Below, one piece after another: positions 38,457-46,514 of a stretch of 64,000 nt of DNA. The stretch comes from Persicimonas caeni (GTDB lineage: Bacteria; Myxococcota_A; Bradymonadia; Bradymonadales; Bradymonadaceae). The notes under the pieces are model-generated. The model had not been told where the DNA came from. It ran no database searches and was given only the letters and a program-made list of their open reading frames with translations. Position numbers and translations under genes: made by a program. Numbering within the stretch: position 1 is the first letter of the stretch; the number at the start of each line of letters is the position of its first letter. The stretch lies in NCBI RefSeq assembly GCF_006517175.1, contig NZ_CP041186.1, forward strand, positions 4,739,074 to 4,803,073, given 5' to 3'.

Positions 38457-40175
38457 GTGGTGTCTCGTAACTCCCAAAATCTAATTAGTGCGCTCCGTTG
38501 CAGGACGATCGTTCTGCTGGTGTTCGTCGCGATGACGAGCGTCTTGGGAGCCTCGTGCGCCACCGGAGATCTCGACGATACGGAGGACTCCGGGCGCCTC
38601 GACGAAGACTTGCCCGACGCGCCCGGCGCCGATGCCGGTGATGTCGCCCCCGACACACCGGATCCGCAGGACGCGACGGACACCCCGCCGGAGATCGACG
38701 CGAGCGATGCGTCGGACGCGGTCGATATCGTCGAGGACGTCGAGGAAGACACCTCCGATGCCACCGACGCGACGGACGCGACCGACACGGCCGACGTCGA
38801 AGAAGACACCAACACCGAGCCGTGCGGCGGAAGCTGCCCTGCCACGCAGGTGTGCCGCAACGACAGTTGCGTCGACATCTGCACCGAGGCCGGCGTGCAG
38901 TGCGGCGAGGCGACCGTCGACGGAAAGACCGCCCAGTGCGGCGGGTGTGGCACGGGCGAGGCGTGCTCGGCCGGCCAGTGCGTCGACCTGTGCGTGCAGG
39001 CCGGCGCGGAGTGCGGCGAGGTCACTTGGTCGGGCGCGACCGCCGATTGTGGGCTGTGCCCGAGCACGAGCCAAGACTGCTTCTCCAACCGCTGCGCGCT
39101 CGACGGCTACCGTGAGATCACCGGCGGCTACTCGCACACCTGCGCCACGCGCTCCGACGGCAGCGTGCGCTGCTGGGGCGCCAAGCCCATCGTGGGCAGC
39201 TCGACCTACGGCCAACTCGGCGACGGCACTACGGACTACTCGCTCAACCCCGTCAGCGTCTCGAACCTGGGCAGCGCCCAGGGCGTGTCGGCGACGAACA
39301 ACCACACCTGCGCCTGGCTGTCGAGCCGCACCGCGTGGTGCTGGGGCATCAACACCAAGGGGCAGTTGGGCGACGGCACGTTCAACAACCGTTCGGCGCC
39401 GGTGCGCGCGGCGTCGAGCTACTCGGACGTCGTCGACATCGCCTCGGGCGGCGGCCACTCCTGCCTGGCGCGCTCCAACGGCACCGTGTGGTGCTGGGGA
39501 TCGAGCGGGCAGGGCCAACTCGGCGACGGCAACGTCTACTCGAATAACGTGCTCAACCCGGTGCGCGTCGAGACGGTCTCGTCGGCCGTCGAGGTCGAAC
39601 TCGGCGCCGCATTTAGCTGCGCGCGCCAGTCCGACGGCACCGTGTGGTGCTGGGGCGCAGGCGGCGACGGTCAGCTCGGCGCGGGCACCTTGTCGGGCTC
39701 GTCGAGCCCGCTGCAAGTGAGCAACCTGACCGACGTGGTCGATATCGCGGTGGGCTGGCACCACGCCTGCGCGGTGACCCAGGCCGGCGAAGTCTGGTGC
39801 TGGGGCAACGGCAGCAAGGGCCAGCTCGGCAACGGCGGCAACGGGAACCGCAGCCGCCCCGTCCGCGTCAGCGGTCTGAGCGGCGCGCGGAGCGTGGCCG
39901 CAGGCTACCGTCATAGCTGCGCGCTCGACGATGTCGGCGACGTCTACTGCTGGGGCGGCAACGGCAAGGGCCAGCTCGGCAACGGCACGAGCATCGACGT
40001 GAACACCCCGGTCGTGGTCAACTCGCTGTCCAACGCGCTGTCCATCGGCGCCGGCTACGAGTACTCGTGCGCCGTCAAGATCGACGGCAGCGCCGAATGC
40101 TGGGGCGATAACCAGTACGGCCAGCTCGGCAACGGCTCGACGACCAGCAGCGAGACTCCCGTTTCAGTGCAGTAA
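38457..40175 (+). CDS. RCC1-repeat surface lipoprotein
   Basis: A 572-residue secreted lipoprotein. The signal with hydrophobic core TIVLLVFVAMTSVLGASC ends in a lipobox Cys near residue 34. Then come an Asp/Thr/Ala linker (about 35-118), two Cys-rich modules (CGGSCPATQVCRNDSCVDIC type, 122-210), and seven RCC1-type blades with the signature GGYSHTCATRSDGSVRCWG...YGQLGDGT, enough for a seven-bladed propeller. Proteins of this type are abundant in myxobacteria-like genomes, and their ligands are unknown. The start is GTG 38457, or GTG 38460 next to it, with AGGTGA upstream. Likely co-transcribed with the next lipoprotein 25 nt downstream. Confidence 0.85.
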   Translation: MVSRNSQNLISALRCRTIVLLVFVAMTSVLGASCATGDLDDTEDSGRLDEDLPDAPGADAGDVAPDTPDPQDATDTPPEIDASDASDAVDIVEDVEEDTSDATDATDATDTADVEEDTNTEPCGGSCPATQVCRNDSCVDICTEAGVQCGEATVDGKTAQCGGCGTGEACSAGQCVDLCVQAGAECGEVTWSGATADCGLCPSTSQDCFSNRCALDGYREITGGYSHTCATRSDGSVRCWGAKPIVGSSTYGQLGDGTTDYSLNPVSVSNLGSAQGVSATNNHTCAWLSSRTAWCWGINTKGQLGDGTFNNRSAPVRAASSYSDVVDIASGGGHSCLARSNGTVWCWGSSGQGQLGDGNVYSNNVLNPVRVETVSSAVEVELGAAFSCARQSDGTVWCWGAGGDGQLGAGTLSGSSSPLQVSNLTDVVDIAVGWHHACAVTQAGEVWCWGNGSKGQLGNGGNGNRSRPVRVSGLSGARSVAAGYRHSCALDDVGDVYCWGGNGKGQLGNGTSIDVNTPVVVNSLSNALSIGAGYEYSCAVKIDGSAECWGDNQYGQLGNGSTTSSETPVSVQ

Positions 40176-40199
40176 TTGGCAGCAATCAGAGGTACCGCA

Positions 40200-41381
40200 G
40201 TGTTGAAGTACAACCGTGTTGTTTTGCTCGTCGCCCTGGCGCTCGTCGTCGGATGCAGCGACGATGACTCCCAAGTGGCTCCCCAAAAAGATGTCGGCGG
40301 CTCCGAAGACGCCGCCGTCGAGGCCGACACCGGCTCCGACGCCTCGGGCGACGCCGTCGACGACGTCGAAGAGGACGCCGCCGAACCGGCCGCGCTCCGC
40401 GTCACCCCCACCCAGCTCTTTTTCGAAGGCGTCGAGATCGGCCAGACCGCGACCGAGACGGTGCGCCTGGCCAACGTGGGCGGCAGCACACTGTATATCA
40501 ACAACGCCGAGCTGACCGAGGGCGACCCGGAGAACGACGCCGAGCTCAAGCCCGGCAGCACCTGGGTGGGCGACGACCCGCTGGCCATCGAGCCGGGCAC
40601 CCACGTCGACCTCGAGGTCGTCTACGAACCCCTCGACCACGTCACCGACCGCGGCGTGCTCAGCATCAGCGGCACCGACCCGGACAACCCGCAGGTCGAA
40701 GTCGCCATCGAAACGGTCAGCTCGTACCCCGACATCGATGTGCTGCGCACGCTTCGCTTCGGCACCGTGGCGGTGGGCTCGCCGGCCACCGAAGAGGTGG
40801 TCATCCACAACCGCGGCATCTCGCCGCTGACGGTCAACGAGATCTTGATGGCCGGCGACAGCGCCTTCTCGCTGGCGATGCAGGCGCCCTACGAGACCCC
40901 GGCGGTCATCGAAAAGGACGACTACATCATCTTCGAGGTCACCTACAATCCGTCGGACGCCGAGACCGACGAGGCCACGATCACCATCGACAGCAACGAC
41001 CCCGACGAGTCGAGCTACGAGATCGGCGTCATCGGCAACGAGCCCACCCCGTGCATCCGGGTGAGCTCGAAGAGCCTCGACTTCGGTGAGGTGAACACCG
41101 GCGCGCGCGGCACCGAGAGCCTGACCATCCTCAACTGCAGCGAGACGCGCCAGTTGCAAGTCTCCCAGATCGCGCTGTCGACCGACGGCGGCGGCGCCTT
41201 CACGATCAACCAGGCGCCCGACACGCCCGTGTCGATCCCGCCGCGCACCACCGAGCAGGTCCAGGTGGCCGCGTCGAGCGACGACGTTCGCGACGCCATC
41301 GGCGTGCTCGTCGTCGAGTCGAACGACCCGCAGCAGGGCGGCCTGGTGGTCGATCTGCGCGCCTCGTTCATCGACGAGTGA
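40200..41381 (+). CDS. Lipoprotein with three or more ASH/choice-of-anchor-D type Ig-like domains
   Basis: A 393-residue lipoprotein. The signal LKYNRVVLLVALALVVGC has lipobox VVGC, followed by an acidic linker to about residue 60. Three Ig-like modules then start with RVTPTQLFFEGVEIGQTATETVRLANVG, DVLRTLRFGTVAVGSPATEEVVIHNRG and RVSSKSLDFGEVNTGARGTESLTILNC (key pattern L-x-FG-x-V-x-x-G-x-x-x-x-x-x-V-x-I-x-N-x-G). This is the ASPM-SPD2-Hydin (choice-of-anchor D) type. The start is GTG 40200 with GAGGT. It directly follows the RCC1 lipoprotein, so both are probably surface-display components of one transcript. Confidence 0.82.
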   Translation: MLKYNRVVLLVALALVVGCSDDDSQVAPQKDVGGSEDAAVEADTGSDASGDAVDDVEEDAAEPAALRVTPTQLFFEGVEIGQTATETVRLANVGGSTLYINNAELTEGDPENDAELKPGSTWVGDDPLAIEPGTHVDLEVVYEPLDHVTDRGVLSISGTDPDNPQVEVAIETVSSYPDIDVLRTLRFGTVAVGSPATEEVVIHNRGISPLTVNEILMAGDSAFSLAMQAPYETPAVIEKDDYIIFEVTYNPSDAETDEATITIDSNDPDESSYEIGVIGNEPTPCIRVSSKSLDFGEVNTGARGTESLTILNCSETRQLQVSQIALSTDGGGAFTINQAPDTPVSIPPRTTEQVQVAASSDDVRDAIGVLVVESNDPQQGGLVVDLRASFIDE

Positions 41382-41516
41382 GCCGACGCGGCACCCATAA
41401 ACTTGTTCCTCGCCGCACGCCTCTCTATACTCGCTGCGAAAAGATGAAATGATCTAGCCGGCGAGCCCCGTGGTGAATGACACCACCGGCGGCTCGCCCT
41501 CGCAATGGAGCGTTGT

Positions 41517-42299
41517 ATGCGTGCATGGAATCGTGTGGTGATGTCTGCGGCCGTGACGGCCGTTCTCGCAGCGGTGATGGTGGCAACCCCCTCGGACGCC
41601 TCGGCGCAATACGTCGACCGCGACGACGAAGTGCGCTTCGACGAGGAGTTCGACAAGAACGAGTATCTGGTCGCCCCGCGCATGCGCGCCATCGTGGTGC
41701 CCGACTTCATGCTCGACATCTGGTACGACGAGCACGCCAGCCACTGGGACGGCCAGGCCAACATGGCCTACGGCCTCGAGTTCGTCTGGCGCAAGGTCGA
41801 CGCCTTCGAGATGAGCACCGCCATCGAGTACGCCGACCTGAGCATGCCCAGCGGCTTCTGGAAGGAATCGGGCGACAACCCCGCCGAAGCCGACTTCACC
41901 GAAGTCGACATGCAACTCCTGTCGGCGGTCGTCTCCGGCTACTGGTACTGGGACGTCCAAGAGTGGTTCGCCCCCTACGTCGGCGGCGGCGTGGGCGCGG
42001 GCATCGTGCTCGGCGACATCGTGCGCTACGACCCGGTCGACGGCTCGACCTGCCAGGGCGAACTCGGCGGCGCCAACGGCTACGCCCCCAACTCCTGTTT
42101 CGGGGACGACGGCCAGCCCGATCCTTCGCAGATCGACCAGAACAGCCGCAAAGTCGAAGACGACGTGCCCGCGGTCATTCCGATGATCAACCTGACCGGT
42201 GGCATGCGCTTCAATATCGGCAAGTACGGCGTGGCGAAGTTGGAGGTCGGGTTCTACGATTACTTCTTTGCTGGGGCGTCGCTCGGGGCGCAGTGGTGA
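41517..42299 (+). CDS. Predicted outer-membrane beta-barrel protein
   Basis: A 260-residue exported protein. The signal peptide MRAWNRVVMSAAVTAVLAAV continues to ...PSDASA with cleavage before QYVDRD. The mature part alternates aromatic strands (PRMRAIVVPDFMLDIWYDE, ANMAYGLEFVWRKVDAFEMSTAIEYADL, QLLSAVVSGYWYWDVQEWFAPYVGGGVGAGI, MINLTGGMRFNIGKYGVAKLEVGFYDYFFAGASLGAQW) and ends in an aromatic residue, as outer-membrane barrels do. There is one loop disulfide candidate (STCQGEL / PNSCFGD). The start is ATG 41517 with GGAG inside the preceding codons; ATG 41505 in frame is less likely. No specific porin family is recognised. Confidence 0.72.
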   Translation: MRAWNRVVMSAAVTAVLAAVMVATPSDASAQYVDRDDEVRFDEEFDKNEYLVAPRMRAIVVPDFMLDIWYDEHASHWDGQANMAYGLEFVWRKVDAFEMSTAIEYADLSMPSGFWKESGDNPAEADFTEVDMQLLSAVVSGYWYWDVQEWFAPYVGGGVGAGIVLGDIVRYDPVDGSTCQGELGGANGYAPNSCFGDDGQPDPSQIDQNSRKVEDDVPAVIPMINLTGGMRFNIGKYGVAKLEVGFYDYFFAGASLGAQW

Positions 42300-42704
42300 G
42301 AATGCGTGCGAGTCGTGGGGAGGCGAGTCGTGGGAAGGCGTACGAGTCTTGGGAAGGCGTGCAAAGGAGCTACGTTCCTCCCCGCTTTGCAGTTCAAAAG
42401 TGGGGAGGACCAAGGAGGGGACCCCTCCTCCGCGAGCAAAGCGAAGTGGAGGAGGATCGAGGAGGAGGAAACCAAGCCCGGGCAACCCGTTTCTACCTCT
42501 CCCTCAATCCCTCTCCATTTCGCTTCGCTACATGGAAAGGGAGTCCTCTCCTCAATCCTCTCCTTCCCTTCGCTGCGCTACGGGCGGAGAGGAGGCACGT
42601 CTTGTGCTCGATTGCTCCCCCCTTGCCAACCCACCCATCAATTTAGTATCCACTCACCAGCAGAACGAAAGTCGAACGAACCATAACCAAAGAAGGAGCG
42701 GTCG
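42300..42704. other. Gap with purine-rich direct repeats before the CoA-transferase genes
   Basis: No gene is supported in these 405 nt. It begins with near-direct repeats of GAGTCGTGGGAAGGCGT and continues as G/A-rich sequence with AGGAGG words and several CTCCTC-matching stretches that could fold. The segment has no ordered terminal repeats like R2-R4. The promoter for the next genes must be here, but none stands out. Confidence 0.5.
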
Positions 42705-43403
42705 ATGGACAAGGTATTTGAATCGGCGGCCGACGCCATCTTCGATCTCGAAGACGGCATGACGGTCATGAGCGGCGGGTTTGGCCTGTGCGGCAACCCC
42801 GAGAACCTGATTCGCGCCATTCGCGAGAAGGGCACCAAGGATCTGGAAGTCATCAGCAACAACTGCGGGACCGACGACTACGGCCTCGGCATCTTGCTGA
42901 ATAACAAGCAGATCCGAAAGATGGTCTCGAGCTACGTGGGCGAGAACAAGGAGTTCGAGCGCCAGTATCTGTCCGACGAGCTCGAGGTCGAGCTCAACCC
43001 GCAGGGCACGCTGGCCGAGCGTATCCGCGCCGGCGGCGCGGGCATCCCGGCCTTCTACACTCCGACCGGCTTCGGCACCGTGGTCGCCGACGGCAAAGAG
43101 ACCCGTGAGTTCGACGGGCGCATGTACGTCATGGAGACCGCGCTGCACGCCGACTTCGCGTTCGTCAAAGCGCAGAAGGGCGACAAGCACGGCAACCTGG
43201 TGTTCAACGCCACCGCCCGCAACTTCAACCCGCTGATGGCCAAGGCCGGCAAGATCACCATCGCCGAGGTCGAAGAGCTCGTCGAGCCGGGCGAGTTGGA
43301 TCCCGACGAGATCCACCTGCCGGGCATCTACGTCCAGCGCATCCTGCAGGGCGAAAACTACGAGAAGTGGATCGAGCAGCGCACCACGCGCCCGCGTGGG
43401 TAA
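42705..43403 (+). CDS. scoA: 3-oxoacid CoA-transferase subunit A
   Basis: A 232-residue alpha subunit of succinyl-CoA:3-ketoacid CoA-transferase (SCOT), which moves CoA from succinyl-CoA to acetoacetate so that ketone bodies or polyester breakdown products can be used. Visible blocks are IFDLEDGMTVMSGGFGLCGNPENLI (glycine-rich start), ISNNCGTDDYGLGILL, FYTPTGFGT and KGDKHGNLVFNATARNFNP. The start is ATG 42705 with AAGGAG 8 nt upstream. The B subunit follows 51 nt downstream on the same strand, as usual. Confidence 0.94.
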   Translation: MDKVFESAADAIFDLEDGMTVMSGGFGLCGNPENLIRAIREKGTKDLEVISNNCGTDDYGLGILLNNKQIRKMVSSYVGENKEFERQYLSDELEVELNPQGTLAERIRAGGAGIPAFYTPTGFGTVVADGKETREFDGRMYVMETALHADFAFVKAQKGDKHGNLVFNATARNFNPLMAKAGKITIAEVEELVEPGELDPDEIHLPGIYVQRILQGENYEKWIEQRTTRPRG

Positions 43404-43454
43404 TTTCGGACACTTTTCGCACGAATCGACTCAACGATATCGGAGATTGAGACC

Positions 43455-44111
43455 ATGGCTCTGACACGTGAACAGATTGCACAGCGAGCCTCCCAAGAGC
43501 TCGAAGACGGCTTTTACGTCAACCTCGGCATCGGCATCCCGACGCTGACCGCCAACTATATCCCTGAAGGCATGCACGTGACGCTGCACAGCGAGAACGG
43601 CCTTCTGGGCATCGGCCCCTTCCCCTACGAGGGCGAAGAGGACCCCGACCTGATCAACGCCGGCAAGCAGACGGTGACCACGCGTCCCGGCTCGGCGTTC
43701 TTCGACAGCGCCGAGAGCTTCGCGATGATCCGCGGCGCGCACATCGACCTGACCCTTCTGGGCGCCATGCAGGTCGCCCAGAACGGCGACCTGGCCAACT
43801 GGATGATCCCGGGCAAGATGGTCAAGGGCATGGGCGGCGCGATGGATCTGGTCGCCGGCGCCAAGCGCGTGGTCGTCTTGATGACCCACACCACCCGCAA
43901 GGGCAAGCCCAAGCTCCTCAAGGAGTGCACGCTGCCGCTGACCGGCACCGGCGTGGTCGACCGCATCATCACCGACCTGGCCAGCTTCGACGTCACCGGC
44001 GATCACCTGACGCTTCTGGAGACCGCTCCGGGCGTCAGCGTCGACGACGTGCGCGAAGTGACCGAGGCGGAGTTCGAGGTGGCGAGCGACGTTGCTGAAA
44101 TGAAGCTTTGA
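43455..44111 (+). CDS. scoB: 3-oxoacid CoA-transferase subunit B
   Basis: A 218-residue beta subunit carrying the catalytic glutamate that forms the CoA thioester: Glu47 in [10 protein letters not shown], the family's SENG motif. Other conserved blocks are [65 protein letters not shown] and [16 protein letters not shown]. The length is normal. It pairs with scoA upstream. A two-hairpin terminator follows 20-60 nt after the stop, so scoA-scoB is probably a complete two-gene unit. Confidence 0.95.
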   Translation: MALTREQIAQRASQELEDGFYVNLGIGIPTLTANYIPEGMHVTLHSENGLLGIGPFPYEGEEDPDLINAGKQTVTTRPGSAFFDSAESFAMIRGAHIDLTLLGAMQVAQNGDLANWMIPGKMVKGMGGAMDLVAGAKRVVVLMTHTTRKGKPKLLKECTLPLTGTGVVDRIITDLASFDVTGDHLTLLETAPGVSVDDVREVTEAEFEVASDVAEMKL

Positions 44112-44172
44112 TTCAGTCGGTTGACTGAATCGGAAGCCCGCGGGATGTTGTGTTCCGCGGGCTTTGTTTTGT
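44110..44172 (+). terminator. Terminator after scoAB (two hairpins)
   Basis: GATTCAGTC / GACTGAATC (44110-44131) forms a first stem. AGCCCGCGG / CCGCGGGCT (44135-44163) then forms a second GC-rich stem followed by TTGTTTTGTCG. This is a typical Rho-independent terminator on the plus strand. Confidence 0.85.
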
Positions 44173-44199
44173 CGTCATTTTGTCATCATAGCTAGGATG

Positions 44200-44355
44200 G
44201 CGCCCCCCATCCGCCCTTCGCTTCGCTACGGGCACCTTCCCCCAGGGGAAGGGATGCTGTTGCGAGAAGCTACGTGGTTCAGGCGCGCTAGGTCAGCCCT
44301 TCCCCTGGCGGAAGGTGCCGAGCGCGTAGTTTAGCGCGAGGCGGATGGGGGGCCT
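44200..44355. repeat. R2 element, copy 3, core inverted
   Basis: The outer arms are as in copies 1 and 2 (left CCCCCCATCCGCCCTTCGCT, right GCGAGGCGGATGGGGGGC). The 43-nt core between the two CCTTCCCC/GGGGAAGG hairpins reads ATGCTGTTGCGAGAAGCTAC onward, which is the reverse complement of the core in copies 1 and 2. An in-frame ATG at 44345 in its right arm would add a false N-terminus to the next gene. Confidence 0.88.
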
Positions 44356-44386
44356 CGAGAACCCACACTTTGCAAGTTTGAACCTC

Positions 44387-46507
44387 ATGAACCTAGGCGA
44401 AATCATCGAATTCAGCTCCGGCGACGACCACCGCATCGGCGTGATCGTCGGGGAGATCGGCAAGAAGAAACTCGAGGTGGTCACCTCCGAGGGCGACGAG
44501 ATGCGCGCGACGCGCAAGGAGGTCACCTTCGAGACCGGTGTGAGCGTGGCCGACTACTCGTCGACCTCGGTTGCCCAGAGCGGGGCGCGTCGCTTTGCGA
44601 AGAAGGTCGAGGAGTTCGCCGAGGAACTCGACCTGCCCATCTTGTGGCAATTCGTCAGTGACATGGGCGAGGCGATGGGCCCCGAGGGGATCGCAGAGCT
44701 CTTCTTCGCCACGACCGAGCCGGCGGCGAGGCTCGCCGTCTTGAGCGTGCTGCGCGACGATATCGTCTACTTCAAGCAGAAGAAGGGGCCGACCTTCGAG
44801 CCGCGCTCGGAGTCGCAGGTCGAAGAGCTCAAAAAGCAGGTCGAGGCCGAGCTCCAAAAAGAGCGCGAGCGCCAGAATTTCGTCGACGGCGTCGTCGAGA
44901 TCTTGAAAGCCGACGATGACGCGCGCGCCGAGGTCGCCGACGCCAAGATGGCCGACCCCGACTTTCGCAAATTCGCTCGCATCATCCAGAAATACGCCAT
45001 CTACGATCAGGACCACGACCGCGCCGACCAGGCCAAAGAGCTCCTGGACGAGATCGAGGACGGGTACGGCCGCCATCTCAAGGGCCGCTACGGCTCGAAG
45101 GCGTTCCACCTGATGGTCGACATGACCGTGTGGGACGAGCACGAAAACCTGCACCTGCTTCGCCACAATATCTCGCCGGATATCGCCGACGAGATCGTCG
45201 AGGCTGCCCAGGTGATCTGCGAGCGAAGCTGGGAGCCGGAGGGCTACCGGCGCGACCTGACCGACGTGCTCATGTTCAGCATCGACTCGGCGTCGACCAA
45301 GGACATCGACGATGCGATCTCGTGCGAGAAGCTGCCCGACGGAGGCTATCGCGTCGGCGTGCATATCGCCGACCCGTCGGCGCGTGTGGCGGCCGGCTGC
45401 AACGTCGACCTCGAGGCGCGCGGGCGCGGCACGAGCATCTACCTGCCCACGGGCATCTTCCCGATGTTTCCGCACAGCCTGAGCCACGAGAAGATGAGCT
45501 TGGTGGCAGGCGAGCTTCGCCCGGCGGTCTCGAGCCTGATGACCTTCAACGCCGACCTGGAACTGGTCGACACCGAGATCGTGCCGGCCATGGTCGAGGT
45601 CGACCACCGGCTGACCTACGACGGCGTCGACCAGATCCTCGCGAACCCATCGGAGGCAGACCTTCCCGGTCTGGATACCAGCGCCTCCGAGAATCTGGCG
45701 TCCTCCCTCCAATCCCTCCAAAAGATCGCCCGCGCGCTGCATGAAGAGCGCGTCTCGAACGGCGCGGTCAACATCGACCTGCCCGAGCTCAAGCTCAAAG
45801 TCGACTACACCCCCGGCGGCGAGCCCACCATCTCGACGCGCGTGCTCGACAGCAACTCGCCGTCGCGTCAGCTCGTCAGCGAGGTGATGGTGCTCAACAA
45901 CCGCGTGCTCGGCGAGTTCTGCCGTGACCACGAGCTGCCCACGATCTTTCGCGGCCAGGCGCCGCCCGAAGAGGAGCTCTACACCGACGATATTCTGAGC
46001 CTGCCCGAGGGGCTGGCCCGGGAGTTCGCCCTGGTGCGCAAGATGAAGCCGGGCGACGTCACCACCCAGCCGACCTCGCACTTCGGCCTCGGCCTGGCGG
46101 TCTACGTGCAGGCGTCGAGCCCGATTCGCCGCTACACCGACCTCGTCGCGCAGCGCCAGATCAAGGCGTTCCTGGCCGAAGAAGCGCTCCCCTACGGTGA
46201 GTCGGATATCATGGAGGTGTTGGGATCGGTCGAGAGCGCCGCGCGCGGCGCCTACTTGGCCGAGCGCGAGACGACGCGCTACTGGACGCTGTATCACCTG
46301 GGCACCACCCTCAAAGGCGAGCCGCTCGAGGCGACCGTCGTCGAGCACAAAGGCCACGATAAGGCGGCCGCAGCGGTGTTCGTGCACGACGTCGCCTTCA
46401 AGGCGAATTGCAAGTTCCGCGACCGTCCGCCCGTCGGTGCAAAGTGCGAGGTGATGGTCGTCAAAGCCGACCCGCGCAAAGACGTGCTTCAACTTCGCGG
46501 GGCGTGA
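44387..46507 (+). CDS. RNase II/R-family 3'-5' exoribonuclease
   Basis: A 706-residue processive exoribonuclease with the RNB catalytic domain at about residues 280-620. The Mg2+-binding signature is FSIDSASTKDIDDAISCE (Asp set D-x5-D-x-DD), followed by VGVHIADPSARV, YLPTGIFPMFPHSLSHEKMSLV and the C-terminal block QASSPIRRYTDLVAQRQI. The N-terminal part (residues 1-60) is a small beta domain like that of plastid/cyanobacterial RNase II, followed by a charged helical insert with a coiled-coil look (SQVEELKKQVEAELQKERERQ). The S1-type C-terminus is short. The start is ATG 44387 (MNLGEIIEF); the ATG at 44345 lies in repeat R2. Confidence 0.9.
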   Translation: MNLGEIIEFSSGDDHRIGVIVGEIGKKKLEVVTSEGDEMRATRKEVTFETGVSVADYSSTSVAQSGARRFAKKVEEFAEELDLPILWQFVSDMGEAMGPEGIAELFFATTEPAARLAVLSVLRDDIVYFKQKKGPTFEPRSESQVEELKKQVEAELQKERERQNFVDGVVEILKADDDARAEVADAKMADPDFRKFARIIQKYAIYDQDHDRADQAKELLDEIEDGYGRHLKGRYGSKAFHLMVDMTVWDEHENLHLLRHNISPDIADEIVEAAQVICERSWEPEGYRRDLTDVLMFSIDSASTKDIDDAISCEKLPDGGYRVGVHIADPSARVAAGCNVDLEARGRGTSIYLPTGIFPMFPHSLSHEKMSLVAGELRPAVSSLMTFNADLELVDTEIVPAMVEVDHRLTYDGVDQILANPSEADLPGLDTSASENLASSLQSLQKIARALHEERVSNGAVNIDLPELKLKVDYTPGGEPTISTRVLDSNSPSRQLVSEVMVLNNRVLGEFCRDHELPTIFRGQAPPEEELYTDDILSLPEGLAREFALVRKMKPGDVTTQPTSHFGLGLAVYVQASSPIRRYTDLVAQRQIKAFLAEEALPYGESDIMEVLGSVESAARGAYLAERETTRYWTLYHLGTTLKGEPLEATVVEHKGHDKAAAAVFVHDVAFKANCKFRDRPPVGAKCEVMVVKADPRKDVLQLRGA

Positions 46508-46514
46508 AGGTGAC

